From positions 29,079,236 to 29,143,235 of the forward strand of contig NC_082603.1 of assembly GCF_030936135.1 (NCBI RefSeq): 64,000 bases of DNA, given 5' to 3'. The position numbers were made by a program, and so were the translations under genes. The notes beneath the pieces are model-generated. The model had not been told where the DNA came from. It worked only from the letters and a program-made list of their open reading frames with translations, and ran no database searches. Positions 34,501-49,500 of the stretch are shown in pieces. Position 1 is the first letter of the stretch; each line of letters starts with the position of its first letter. The DNA is from Gavia stellata (Eukaryota > Chordata > Aves > Gaviiformes > Gaviidae).

Positions 34501-37500
34501 TACTGGTTCAGTCAGCGAGTGCATTTGGGAATGGTCTGTACATGAAATACAGTCTAAAGGTGCCATTTCTAACTTCAGTGGGGCGGTGCTTTCAGTTGGA
34601 GGGATTTTGCTGCTTCAGGACAAATCTCTGATGTAGGCAAAGCCTTAATTTCATTTTTCTTAAATGTGATCTTCCTGGTTTAAAAAAAAATAAACCACAA
34701 AACAACAAACAAAACATAATAAAAGAATATAATTCTCTCTACCACAACCACCATTAAAGATGCTTGGATGCTTTTCCTCACTATTTTCTGCTTTAAAGAT
34801 GCTTTGTTAATATTAACCTAACAGTTCATGAGTATATTTGGTAACTACAGGAACGGGTGAAGACTTTCACAGCCTGTTCATGTGGCACAGCAGACTGTGA
34901 TATCCCTTGGGACACAACTGACTACAGTAACATCATTCATCTGCATTGTGGGGTGCTGCTCTGCCTCTTTCCTCACACAAGCCTTCCAGTTATGACTCTG
35001 TGGATGGTTTCCAAAGTCTGAACATAACTTGGCAAGCTTTGTCACTGCTGTTAGGGGTTTGATTACCTTTGTGCATATGTGAGGACTGCCAGTGTATGTG
35101 GCTTTTAATAAAACAACCTCCATGTTGTCTAAAACGTTTAGAATTAAGAAGTTACATAAGTATGCAAGAGCAGAAACTAAGCCGACCACCTCAATTTGGC
35201 TGTCCTGTTTTATATGTTGTGACTCCTTATTCTAGTTTGGTGGCTCTCGGGAGAGGCCATTAGTTCCTATTGAAGCCAGTCTTATTTAAAGCAAACTGAG
35301 GGACAAAACCCTATTTCAAGAAATAAACTTCAGAAGCAAATCTTGCTGCTTCTTCATGAGTCTGCTTATGCAGCATTACCAACTCTTGTCATTTCTATGG
35401 TAATGCCATGCTCTTACATAGCTCGAACCCTCTTGCTTGGTACCTTTCTGTTTAGTTTTCTGAATTCAGAACCAGTAATGCTGAACACGAACAGTAAATA
35501 CAAAAAAGCTGTAAAAATGGTATCTCATGAACTAGGTCGGGTAAGGCTTAATTTTTGGCTTGGAGACCTACAACAAAAGCCCAAAAGCCACAGGAGATGG
35601 GGCTGCTGGGGCAGTGAGGGATACCCTTCCTTGTTGGTCACCGGTAAGCAAACAGCCCAGCACTTTGTCGGGGCAATGGGGCATTGCAAAGCTGTAGAAA
35701 GCGTTTTCTGAATGAGACTGCTTGCTGCCACTAACGTTTGCTTGGTTTATTTCACAAAATATGCTGGCCAGGTTTCAGTTTGAATACAGTAAGGCATTTC
35801 AGCTGGACAGAATGTGACTATTTGAATTAGACCAATAGCCATTGCCCTTTCTCCCTTAAAAAGACTGAAGTAACTCATCATCAAACTGAAGATACATGTT
35901 TTTTTAAATTCTAGATGCAGAATGGTTACCATGTTCCCGCAATAAAGTGCCTGTATATCAACGTAGAGTGCAATAATCCCAGGTATACTTGTTTGCTGAT
36001 GACATTATGTTTTGCTTGCCACAGGCCATACCCTCACCAGTGGTGCAGCTGCCCGGTGCTACTCAAGCAACACAAGTGGGTTTGTAAAGCTGGAGATTTC
36101 GGAATGTGCTAAAACTTCCAGCTAACATACAGTCAGCAGAATAAGCTTTATAAAGGTCTTTTTTTCAGCCCTGCCTTCACTCCTGCTTCTACCTGTAGAT
36201 TGTGCTGCAGGAAACAGGGTTCGACCAAGGACCTTTGTGCTTCTGCCACAGGTGTTTTCCATCTGGCTATCGACAACCTAGCAGAGATCAAAACAGAATT
36301 GCTGATGGAAAATGATTTTTTAAAAAAATTTCTTTACTCACTTTTAAAGCTTTTGTTTTGTTAGTGTCTTAAACTTCCAGGTGGACGTGACAGTGTCTGC
36401 AGACATTTATAATAGCTTCAACAAAACAAGGCTCAGATTTAATGAGTGTTATCTTCCATACTTTATTTAAATTAGCCTTGAGTTAAATGTGACAAGCATT
36501 ATTGCTAGTTGTTATACTGCGTCATAGATTATATTAATTTGGATGACAGCCGTGTTTGGTACAGTATTGGAAATTGCATGTTAACAAGCGTGTGAATTGG
36601 ACTCTTTCCTGGTATCTGTGAACAAGGGGCTATATGGATAGTTATGCACATGCTCAGTGAAGTTATTTTCTGCAGATAATGTATGATTTTTACAAGACGC
36701 TGGTTAAGTTCTGCCCTTGCTACTCCTACAGGGACCCTCTTTTGATCAACCGAGAACTAAGGCTCAAGAAGCTATTTCACATTTCTAGATTATTTATGGC
36801 AAACTTGCACCTGTTATTCTTTTACCAAACAGATCTTTAGTTGTTTTTCTGATGTTTACTCTCCTGATTTATTTAAAGATCAGTCCTATATCCCTTTCAG
36901 CCTTTGTTTTTCTAGGCTAACACGTCTATTTTTATTTTGTTTGTTCGTGGATATGATATCCAAGCAACTTGGTCTGTGTCATCCATAGTCAGTGAAATTA
37001 AAAAAAAATAATAAAAAAAAAAAATCAGGGCATATTTTAAGTGACTGAGGGATCCCTGGCTGACTGCTCAGCATCTTGCAGTAAATTTTGTCGTGGTGAC
37101 TGATAATGGAAGTCATAGACAGTATTTCCGTTAAATCTGCAGAACATGCAGCGCAGAAGTCCAAGGGACAAGTGCCTTTTCACGCGCTGCTAGCTGTTAT
37201 CCTCTCTCATTGGAGTAAACCATTCCATAACATGCTGAAGACCTCACCAGGAATGCAGCGTTGCATGAAGTGATATCAGGACCAGTTCTGTAAGTTATTT
37301 CAAGGCTAATTTCTGTACAAAGCTTCAGTGGAGCAAAGAAATTTTCTTCAACCTGATCTGCCAGTCTGAAATTGCTCCATAGGATACTTCCTGTATGGCT
37401 CTCAGCAGATTTCGTTTGACAAGTATTGGACTCGTTTTTGCCAAAGTTCATGGAGGAAAGCCATGCCCAGGCCTTTTTTTGCCCCCAAGGAAGCATCTAG

Positions 37501-40500
37501 GGCTGCCCATCTCCCAAAATGATTGATTTATCTCCGTTTCTACTGTCTGATCCACTGAAGGCCTCCAGCTTTACTGTCTCAAAGCTTTCTGCCTGTAGCT
37601 CAGTGTTACTCCATCAGGGTGTTCTATCATGACTGCAGTTTGTCTGTGTTTGTGTAAACTGGCAAAACTTATTTTAGTCATCACGTGGGCTGTAGCAGGA
37701 GGTTGTTGTTGCTGTTATTCCACCCTAAACATTAACGCAGGAGAATACGATAAGCAGAAGTATTTCTTTATATCTTCATAAAGCCTGAAAGAGTGTCGGT
37801 AACATCATGTTAATGACATTAGGTTTTCAGTTCTGCCGCTGAGGGCAGTAGTACGTACCTCACCTATAGCAGAGTTACACTTCTGTGCAGGGCCTGAGCA
37901 GTTTCCTTGTACCCATGCGTCTAAACCATAGTGTTTGAAAGTCACAGGTAACGTTCTTGGGAAATTAGTGCTTTTAAATTTGCGCAGGTAACCTTTGTAT
38001 TTCCATGGGATCTTCTGAACTCCAGCCCTAAAACTGCATCTTATCTATGCCTATATTAGGCGTTCAGGGTTTCTGGTGTACTTCACACAACGTGAAAGAT
38101 CCCTCATTGCGTATGGATGAGCTAAGGCTGGAGATCTCCAGCCTTCGCAGCTGCTCTCATACGGGTGCGTTGGGGTGAAATGGGCCTTTGTCTTCCAACC
38201 AGTCAGTCCATATTCAGAAAAATGACCTCTCTGTGTTCATGTCCTTCCTCTCAAACAGTTTTCTGTTCTTCTGAGATTTTGTAGCAGCCCGAGCCTTAAT
38301 TCAGGCAAGTACTTAAGTAGGCGCTCAAGTGCCGTGTCCTTGGTAGTGCGGTGGTGACGAGGTGGCAGGTAGTGGGCCCGCTCCTGCCAGGCTCTGTCAC
38401 CGCGGTGGCTGCACGGGTATGTGCTAAAACAAACTACCTCGTCCCTGACATTGAAGTGAAAAACCCTTATGGCTCCCTTAAAAATTCTTAGTAAGTGTGC
38501 TACTGGGGTAGTAGTGGGGACACTTGTAGATCTTGCAGTCAGCAGGATGAATCCAGTGTGGAAACCTCAAGTTTTCCTTCAGAAAGCCAACTTCAATGCA
38601 AACAAAGCTCTTGCCACCTTCCATGAGAGCAGGGATAAGCAGGGGAATGGCCTGACTATATAATAGAGGTTTTCCTCCATCCCGTTGGGGCTAAACAGGG
38701 TGAGACGGGAGCCGTGGCAGCTGCAGAGACTGGGCTGGGCTCTGCGCTCCCCTTGCCCGCCCCTCATCCTTGCAGAGCCTTGGACCTGCTTCGGTTTCCC
38801 CTTCAAATCACCTACTCTGAAAGTACCTGTGCTGAAACTAACACAAGTAGTTTTGGTGTAAAACCAGCACAGGCAAGCTCCAAAGAAGAGTATTAAAAAA
38901 AAAAAACAACAACAAAACAAAACACAAACTAAAAATATTTATTAGGCAGGTGGTTGCTTATACAGTTAGTGACAGACACTGTACCTTATTCATCTGTGAA
39001 GCCAAATGTATGTGGCTTGTGCTGGTTGCACCAGCAACTGGCTGTATGTTTCATACATAGTGGTAAAATGAACATGTGTTTTCTGGTGACAAAGAAAGGA
39101 CCAGATGCTCATTGAACTGTCTCTGTGCATTGAAAACCTTAAAATAAGTAGGAAAAACAAAATCTGGAAATATTTTGCTTGTACAACCAACTCCTGAGAG
39201 AGCTATTTATGATTTTTCTACCTGTTCTTGGCACAGGCCTTTTTTCTGTTAGAAGAGGTTTGACAGTTGCATGAGATCACACTTGGATTTGTGCCCTGTG
39301 AGCTAAAAACGCAGAGTCACTGCTTGCGAGGACAAGACTTCGCTGGAAAAAATAGAAACATTGCCCTTGTGTTCACTGCTAATACTGCATCAAAAAGTGG
39401 AGCTTCGTCAAGATTTAGTGGGCCTTAATATTCATGCAGTTGTTCCTTGTTTTTAGATAGAGCACTGCTTTAAAAAAAAACAACAAACCAACAGATTTAG
39501 TAATAATCGTTTAATGCCTGAGACATTCCTTTAAGATTAATAAATGACCGGCTGAGATGAGCCGATAGCCTCAATTGGTGCCTTTGGCTGTTTACTGCTG
39601 CCGCTCATTAACTCGGAGTTGAAATAATTAATGTTATTAACAAATGATGCTAAACAAATAGCCGAATTGCATTTTTTGTGTGTGTTCATTCTCACCGAAG
39701 TGGGAGATGGCAGTGAGCGTGTGCCTGGGAGAGATGACTGCGTCCACACAATGAGGCACGCTGGACTGTGCCAAAATCTTTTGCGTACAGCCCGACAGTT
39801 CAGGGTGCTGTCAGTACCCCCCGATTCAAACACCATTTCCAGCTTCAGCTTCAAAATGTGGAGGAAGTCCCAGAAATCCCCCCATCGGTTGCCTGGGATC
39901 TGGCGGAAGGGAGGAGCTGTTGGCTGGGTTGACGGTGGGGACGTCCTCGCCAAGCCGGCACACCACCGCCGGTGACACCTGGGATAGCTGCACACAGAGA
40001 CTCGTACTGCGTTTGAGGTGCCCTAATATATGGCAGGTATATTGCATATCCTTCAGGTACGTGAGGCTTCGTCTGTCTGTGGCTTTCTAGCAGGCTAATG
40101 CAGAACATGTTTAAAAAAAGCTGTGGTTAAGCTGTTGCAAAACACAGCATTGATTATATCCTTTAATTGGCCTCAGAAAGCCTCCTGGCCGCCTCTGCAT
40201 AGCCCAGTCCCCTCTGCACTGCCTAGGCTGAGGCTTCAAGTCACATACTGGGATCTCAGGGACATCCACTCTGTGATAGAAATTCAGATGCCATTAAGAA
40301 AATAAAAAGGCCTGTGGATCTGGGTGTACCATCAAACTGCCAAGGTGTGGCAGCTTCCTGCTTGAGCAAGCATTCGTAATTGAAGATGCTTCGTTAAAAA
40401 GGCAATTAAAATATTTCAAATTGAGTACAAAGTTACGATCAAGTGAAGTATAACACAGATTCCCAAGTTTTGAAACAAACCCTGCTGTCTTGGGCTGCTT

Positions 40501-43500
40501 CACTGACACGGTCTCAAAGCAGATGCTTCACGCCAGCAGTCTCTGCTTCAGGTTTTTTTGCTTTGTGGTTACACGGATCCAGCTCAGCATCAGCCCTGTC
40601 TGCTTCTTGAAGCTCTTCTGCAATGGGACGTGGACTGTTACCACTTTTCTCTCCCAAGTCGTTTATCCTTAGTAGAGCAATCTGTTTTCTCTCCTTTCTC
40701 TGTGGTTTGGCAGAGGTTTGCACTGTGTGAGAGTCCCATTCTGCTGAGTCCCTGTTTGCTGCAAGGCCTGATAGAAAATTCTCCATCAGGTTTCTACTTG
40801 GCTTACCTTGCTGGGGGGAGCCTGTTGCTAGCCCACCTTCCAGGCCTGGCGCAGCTTGGCTGCAGTGCTCTGCCTCATCAGCCATTCTTTACCTGCTCCC
40901 TGGTCAAGGGGAAGGTCCCTGTCAATGTTTGCAGAAGCCCTCTCCTATGGGGCCTCTTCTGTGTATTTTGGATGGGTAACAGACTGTATCCCTGTGAAAA
41001 GAACTACTATGTCCCTTTTCAAACCTCCTTTTTGGTGCTTGCTTACAACTGGGTGGCTACCGAGAAGTATTTTGTGTTGTGGTGTAGGGTAGGAGGGGGG
41101 GTAGATGATCTGAGATAGCTGCTGTTGATCTGCCTGTTTGTTTTCATTATCTCTGTTACCTCTTATCTGGGGCTAAATTGACACCTCCCAGAAGACACAG
41201 GGGTGATGTTCTCATTCCAGCTGGGGCTGTTGTGTCTATTTAAGTTCTGGTTTAGGACCTTGGTGTATGAGGACTTGCATTTGATAGGATGGTTTTGGAT
41301 GTGTGTTGAAACTTGCTTTAGGCAAGGCTGTTAAATTGCGTTTGGGATAGCCCTCTTTGCCCAAGGAGGATACCTGCTGTGTCATTGAATGATAATGCCC
41401 AGATAAACCATGCACTATGAGCCTAGAGATGAGATCATTCGTCACTTGATTTCACTGATCCTTTGATAGCTGACTTACTATATACTTTTTCTAAAATCCA
41501 TCCTAGTTGTGCATAATATTTCTCTGCTATGTGTTATTGTGTTATTAGTTCAAACTAGCACATTCAAATACACATACACACATCTATTTACACACGAAGT
41601 ACTGCCTGTATTTATACTTCAGCAGTCTTCCCCTGATGGATTGCTTGTGTCTTTATGTGCATTTTCATGTTTACTCCCTGTTTTGGTTTTTTGTCCCCAG
41701 CCTTTCCTCTTGGCTAGTTAGGGCCTATCTCTGTGATTTTGCTACCTTGTTCCTGAAGTACTCGGAAGGGCTGTTTTGTTCTTAGAATTGCCTTCAAGCT
41801 GACCTAATTCTTGCCAAAAGATAAATTTTAGCACTCTCGCTATTTTTTAAGTGTTTGGAGTCAGGATTTCACAATTGGCTTAAGTCCCTGACAGTGGCAC
41901 TCCTCCATTTTCCTCTTGGCTCCCTGTTCCCAACTTTTTCAGTGGTTATAGCGATCGCACAGTCGATGGTAATGGCTTGTTTGCTTTTCATGAGGTGAAG
42001 AGTCAGTCGGATCAGTGTCCTCACAGCCAGCGACTACAGCCAGTGCAAGGGAGGTGTGGCAGGACCCGTGTTGCAGAGCCAGCACTGTTTTAGAGCAGTT
42101 TGAGTCAGCTGCGCCCCAATCCCCAAGCTCCCCGAAACGGCACCAGGAGGTAAGCAGGGGCTGCGTGTGCTTAGCTCAGCTACGCTGAGTCTGGGGACTC
42201 AGTAGCTAGTTCAAAGTGTAATAATGCACACTGTGACTTAGTGTATTGCATTGTCCACCTGAAGTCACCTGTATGCCTCCACTCTTCCTAGGGTGCCTGC
42301 CTGTCCAGTAATCCATATCGAGCCCTTCGTGTAAGGGACTTGCATGAACTTGGCCGAGCGATGCAATGCTTTGGGGGTTATGGGATGGTAGATTTGGGCC
42401 AAGCTCGTGTCTGAGGAAGCAGGAGTGCATGTGAGCTTAAGCTTTTTTTGTCTGCTCTACCTTGAGGTGACTCAAAGCCTCTGAGTAAGTGGTTTGGGTG
42501 GGTGTGCATTGGGGACGGTGTCTGGGACAAACCACACGTGTCTGAGATCACGGGACGAGCGGGGCAGGTTGTGAGCAAACCTGTTTGCTGCACTGTGTAC
42601 AGGACCTGGCATAGCGAGAGTCCAGGCTGGACTTTACATGCTACCCAGGATGATCAATACTAGCATTTCTAGCTGTTATCCCTTTGATTTATACTATAAG
42701 CAAGTTACCCTTTCCAGAAAGTAAATATGTGTATGAAGGAAGTGTGAACGGTTCTCCTATTTCTGCATGGACTGTTAGCGTTCTGTCAGCTTTTCCATCG
42801 TAGCTCCAGAGTGCTTCCCCCATCTCTCACGCTTGAATGCAAGCTCCGAAAAACATGTTAACTGGATTTGTTTGTTTGGGGTGTTCTTTTTTATTTTTGC
42901 TTCCTGCTAGCCAGCAGTTCCACAGCAGTAAGTGATTGGGACACAGTAGGTTCAGTCTGTACCTTTCAGCAGAGGAGACAGTCTGAGAGATTTATTTGTT
43001 TTCAACCTCTTCCACTACAGGACCATTTTCTTCTTCCCAAAACTTCAGGGTTTTATTTGTTGTTAAATCTGCTCGTAATTTCTCCAGCAACCGTCTTGCT
43101 TGAACCGTAAGTGCTGTGTTTAACATAGCCATAGCACTGTAATAACTGTCTGCACTTGCCAGGCATAAGAAGGGGTTTCTGCAAAGATAAACACTTGGTG
43201 TAAGTAGGAGAGAACATGTACCAATAATGCAGATGTTGTGGTTTGCTTAGGGGGTAGGATGATCCGCATGCACGTGCTGTTCCACCAGCTGGAGAAATGA
43301 CTGCTGGCCCTTTCTGCTAGATTTTCTCCTTACCTAGCTGCTTGGCTTTGTAGTCCTTGAGGTGTACAGGTCTCAGGAGGCTGCATTTTGTGCCTGAGTG
43401 TCCTTAATTTAATGTTTAGGGCCAACTGTTCCTGGCTTTGCTCACTGCAGCAACTTGACAGAAAAGCATGGATTTTTGTAAATTGTTTACGAATCTTTTT

Positions 43501-46500
43501 CCCTCCCTATATAAAAAAATCCCTATTAAAATAAACATTCTAGGAGCTGTAATAAGAGGACTTTGTTACCTCTGAGAAGTTGTGGCCTGATTCTGTAAGT
43601 GGAGCTGTCAGTGGGGCTGTCTGGAGAGATGGAGACAGTTCTCTGGTGAGCAATTTGATGGTCTGGGATGTGTTGGTGTGTATGTTACCTGCTTTCCTGA
43701 AGAAATTCACAGCCTGATGTTTGATGGGATCACTGGAGAAAGTAAGAAGGACAGCTAAAACCGACATGAAGCTGGTGAACAAGAATTCAGTTAGTGGAAC
43801 CGTACCCAAGGATATGGCTCTTGAGCCAGAGAAACCTGCTGTGCAGCCTGGAAATGTAAAAACTGTCTGGTTGTATCAGGAGATTGTGCTTGCAGGGATT
43901 AATTACTGCTTTTTAATTACTGCTTTTCCCCTACAACTCCTTGGTAATCTTTCGTATTTAGGTTTGCATTGATGGTTAATCAAATTTCAGAGCAGGTCAC
44001 TCTACAGAGCAGCAGATGATTTCCATCTGCCAGGTAAGGCTGGGTTTGCACTGGCCAAGCTGAGAAGGGCACCGCCAACTGTATGTCTTGGCAGTAGGTA
44101 GCCTTTTTGGTTTTGTGTGACAGTACAGGTCACTTGAAAACGAAGTCCCTTTCTTTAATAGCCCTTGTCACTGTCTAGGAAAGCAGCAAGCAGCATGCAT
44201 CTAGTTTGTACCTCTTCTTTCTCTGCCCCAGCCCTGGTTTTGGTAGCAAAACTGAGCTCAGGGGACAGGTGGTATTTTAAGAGTTGGCAGCCAGGACTCG
44301 CTTTCTTTCATGGTTGCTTATCTTTTCCAACTCTTCAGATACATTTATTTTTCAGTAATTTCAATGAAATAATTGTGAAAAATGCAAAGGACAATTTTAC
44401 AGTTTTAGTAATAGCTTAAACGAGGCTGTGCCATCACTGCAGAACCACCATGGCTTTCACCAAAACCCACCTCCCTCTGAAATGATACATGACTCAAAAC
44501 GGATGTTGCTTCTTAATTGGTGTTAGCAGCTGGAGAAACGCCGTGCAGATTCTGCAGGTTCCTCTCCTCTGTTGCAGACTGTTTCCTTAGTCTGTTGTTG
44601 TATTAATTACTGACTATATCTACAATGCCCAATTCCTACAACGCTAGAATTCTTACTGATCTTCCCTTAAGAGCACCCTGGTGGGAGGGGTGTACGAACG
44701 TGAACACATCCCAGGGGCAGAGGGGCCCTTGCTGGGTTTTGGAGCGTTGCTCTCCCAGTCGCTATGGACCAGTAAGATGCTAGTGCACACGTTTATTTAA
44801 ATGATAATTGTGATACTAATAAAACTTTAAAGGAAAACCTGAGATGTGAAATTTTTTTATGTTGTGGGGTGGTTTCTTAATGTCCTTCAGCGCTGTCAAA
44901 CTTAGCAAGGAATATATCAAACAAAGGAAAGTTAAAGTAAAGTTTTGTTTAAAATGGTCACAAACAGTTAAAGTAAGCTCTCTCCAGCAAGCAGTGTTAA
45001 TAGAAAAATCCCTTAATAAATATTAAAAATGAAGTATACATTTATTTACCTTAAAGCTCCAGATGAATCAAGTATACCTTCAAAATTTAAATTGTGTGAT
45101 TAGTCTCATTAGGGAGGAATGTGGGAATCCTGCGAAATGCAAGGACTCTGAACCGTATTTTAAAGGAGAGCGTGTATTTAGTAGAGCAGTGCGATGAATC
45201 TGTTTTGAAATGTATTATTATTTGTTGGGAGATAACTGCTTGGATCTTCATGCTTCTCACATAAACAAAGGGAACCAGTCTTTGGCATGTTTGAAAATTT
45301 GGTAAAGGATCAGTTACAGTTTTGGTTAATACAGTGCTAATTCAACGTTTATTCTCTTTTCTGACTGCATTACTGTTTAAGTGAGTGCGGTCTGCTAGAC
45401 AATCCTGTGCTTTAGATTCCAGCCTGTGCCAGAACAGTTCCTCTTGCGCACGTGTGTGTGTCTGATCTGGTTGTCTGTCCTGGGTGTCCCCTCCAAGTGG
45501 GAGAGGTGAGAGGAGGGGATTTTTCTTTCAAAAGAACTTTTTAGCGTAAGTGTTCAGCTATTGCAGTTATCTGTAGTGACTTGCTACCTGGAAACAGGAA
45601 TCTAAAAGATCGGGTAACGATTTCATTACATGGTATTTTATAGCAACTGGTATTCAGCTTTATAAATGAACTGTTCTCTTCTGTATGGCAGAAAAAGGGG
45701 TTTATAGTTGGCAGGCGGATTATTAAAGTAAGCTGTAGTTGTCATATAATGCACATCATAATGGTAAATGTTTTTACAGTAATATGTCTTGGGGGAGGAT
45801 GTTACTTCAAAATGCATATTCACGTATGGATGGGGTTTTGAGTCTTTTCACACAGATCAGATGGGCATTTACAGAAGAGGCCCCTGGACCGTCATCCCAG
45901 CGAGTTCCTTAGGAGTAACAAAGTAGCGAGAAAATTCCATAAAATTGAGTGGGGATTTTGAAAAAAAGAAGAAGTCAACTCAACTCCTGACTTTACATCT
46001 ATAAACTGAAGTTGTTCTTGTCTAGACTACTTATTTAGGCTTCTTGCTAAGCATCTCACCTTAGAGGTGAGAAAACTGGGAAGCAGTAAGGCTGAAAGAT
46101 TTGTATAGTGACGATGAGCAGTGTAATAAGCAGCGATGTTGCTGCAGAAAGGCCAGGCCACTTCTCAGATCAGTGTTTGAGGGCTGGTGAGCAGTGAAGC
46201 GTATGTGGCCCTGATGCAGCTGGATGTGAACCAGTGCAGCTGCTTTCAGACAACACGTTTCAAGAAAGACATTTGCATATTGAAGGGATTTAAAAAAAAA
46301 AAAAAAAAGAGCTGTGGGAATGGCTGGGGAAATTCAAATTGAACTGTTATATTTGCATTAATTAATTAAGCAGCAACCGCAAGGAGCATAAGCACTGTAC
46401 CTACTGGTATTTAAAAAAATGTAAAAAAGATTTAGGATAAACATAGCTAGGAAGACGTTTGTCTTTTTTGTCAGACTGAATTAACAGATATGCTGTTGAT

Positions 46501-49500
46501 CTCTAGTGTTAAAGTGCAAATAGATATCCCAGGGTGAGACACACGGAGAGCACTGGATTGGATGAGGAAGAAAATGTAGAGATGGAAACCGAGCAAAGCA
46601 GTCAATAGTGGAAAGCAGGTGGCTGTAGACAGGATCTCAGGGACAGCAGTGAAGGAAGCTTTAACCTCTGGAACTATTAGATGTAATGAATTATTCATCT
46701 CACCTTTGACCTTTCTGAAAGGATAATTTGTGCATGTTGGTGCAATTATTAAAAACAACAAACAAACAAAAGCCCTGATAACATACTGCTGATATGTGGT
46801 GTAGAGGGATCTTAAAATAATCTTTATCCAGGGATTAAGAGTTTCTGATCTACCACTGACCTGTTTTCAGAGTATTACAAATTCATTGCACTTGCAAAAC
46901 CAAGATGAAAATGCTGTGAAACAAGAGAAAAGCAGATTTACAGTAGCATAAGTAACCAAGGTAAGTGGCATTGATGAGAAAAAGTCAAACTAAAAATCGT
47001 GCTTGATGAAACCTTTTTCTAGGCGAGAACCCAAAGCATGCTTGGGAATCTGCGTGCAGAAACATAGTATCTGGTCCTTTTAAGCCATGTGTGAAAACAT
47101 TTATTTTCATTGGAAGTGAAAAATGCAGACCTCCAGATGCCCTCTATGATATTTTTTCCCCCCCCAAAGGAGGAGGAGGCAGGGTGAGATGGAGACACAA
47201 AACATGCTGTAGTCCTCGAGTCTAAATTAATGCTGTTATTTAAGGGCTGAATAAACATTAGGAACAAATGATTTCTGTGCACAGAAACCCAGGGAAACTT
47301 ATGCTGACACCACCTGCTTTGTGAACAAGAACAAAGTTGTGTATCTCCAGGACTGTGGCCATCTGAGATGTTTCATCATTACTAAATTCATATGGGAAAA
47401 AAATGATTAAAGCAAATTCAGTGCCAGAAAGTGATTTTTATTTAATTGCCTGACACTAATACATGGTTTTGATTATTTGTTTTGGCCTTTTTTAGATTTT
47501 TTGCATGGAGGAATAGAGTTAACATGAAATTGCATCTTAGTTGGAAACGCCTGACATCTTTATCAGATGATAAATAACCTGGACTTTGGCTAGAAGTTCG
47601 TATTTCGTAATTTTGTCTGCAAAAACATTTTCCATGGTAGATAAGGGAAAAGTGAGACACCAGAGCAATAAATTCATGCTTGTCTTTGGAGTAAAATAAT
47701 AATTACTTGGGTAATACAATCTTTTTTTATATATATACATGCCAGCGGGCCTCTAGCTACAAATGTAAGTTGACTGAAGTCTCAAATCCTCACATCATTA
47801 CCCTTGAACGCTGGAGTGAGCAGGACCTTGCCTTAACATGGGTTAATAAAAGTAGCCATTATAAACTGTGAAAGATTTGCAAAGGGGTGATAAACCCACG
47901 CAGGCAGGGCTGCACTCTGTCCTTACAGGCGTCTTGAAATTATTGTCGGATGAGCTTAACTTCCAAAAATGCTTCAGAGATTTGGTAGTGGAGAAACCAG
48001 AGGATGCAGCTGCCAGTGATGTGGCTGCATGCGGGGCCGGCCTGGGCACGTGCCAGTGGGGCTACTGGGGGCTGAGGGAGCCCAGCTCGACTGATGGGTG
48101 GTGGCCAGGGTCTAGTTGAGGGAGCAGTGCGTGCAGTCTGCTCCATCTCCTACTTTGACCTGTCTGGGGATACTGAATGTCACTTCACTGAACTGAGTCA
48201 GAGAAATCTGGACTGTCATATTCTCATGAATAAATAGTTTAAAGTATTTTTAGAATCATACAGGTATAAACACACCTTTTCTTTTTATCTGTTGGAGGGG
48301 AGACAACTGGTTTGAAAAGGTCATTGTTGGTGTACTCTATAATTTGACTCTCTGCAATGTGTGTGGCTATGTTCTTCCATTTTACTGGTATGTTTGTATC
48401 CAGTGGACTGCTACCTCTGTTTGGGCAGGCTTTTAATAGTAATCAGGAGGCGAGATTAAAGTGCCACCAGACAGTGTGTTGAGGTGGTGCACCGGATCAT
48501 GGATATTGAGCGAACACTCTTTTTTTTATTTACAGTAGTACAATTTCTGCATTTTTCACAACAGCTTGGCAGCCACACCAACCCCATTTTTTTTAATATT
48601 CACAAGTATGAAGACATCACGGTGAAAGACAGCACCATTTTCACCCGGAGTTACTCATCTGACAAGAGCTTCTTGTCTAGTATGTGAAATTGTAGAAGCC
48701 CACAGCTGGCAACTATAAATTCCTGCCTCAATTGGGTATGTCAGACATGTAGCACAGGGTGGTGGCTCTGCAGGGAGGGAACCTGAGACAGGATGCCAAA
48801 AGGAGGAGTGTTTCCGTAGCGCTGGCGGTTGGGGAAAGCATTTGTGTATTTGGCATGGGAAGGAGGCCTGGGGGTCCATCAGGCCCCTCTTCAAGTCTCT
48901 GTGGGGAAGATGACACCCACGGGAGAGGGGTACTGCAATAATGCAGAAATGGGTTCCCCAAGTACGTAGTCCTTTGGTGGTCGCTAGCAGCAAGCGCCTG
49001 TAAAAGGCTAGAACAAGGGAATGAGGTTTCGTTCTTGTTTGGCCTATTACAGGCTTAAAAGTTGTGTTAATTCACTGTCCAAAACTTAACTGAAGCAGTC
49101 ATGGGTTGGATAGCGTGACTGATTTCTCATTTCAGAGTTGTCCAAATATGATAGTTTTAACTCACAACACATTCTTACTTAACTATAGTTTCCTTTTACT
49201 GTGTAATTTCTGCTGAGATGATCAGTTTGCTGTTCTCCTGCTATAGGCATTCACTGTCAGTTGTCAGTGCTACTTGCAGACATTTTGGGTTTCTTGGATC
49301 TGTTTTCCTCCTGTTTTGCCTTTCCTCTTATTTCTGCATTACCACTTGCAGTCATGGTTTTGCCAAGGGGGGTTGTATGAAATGTAGTGGCCTCCCCTCA
49401 TTCTGCAGTCATTAGCACCAGCCTGTGCCGTGCATGCAGTTAGTTACGCTGTTCCTTTTTTTTTTTTCTAAGACAGGCAGGAGGGTGCATCTCTCTCGAA

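Noticed and set aside
42100-42153. Possible + strand cassette exon ending caccaggag|gtaagc in intron 1
   Set aside because: The donor is strong but the acceptor is weak and the segment has no coding or conservation support visible here.
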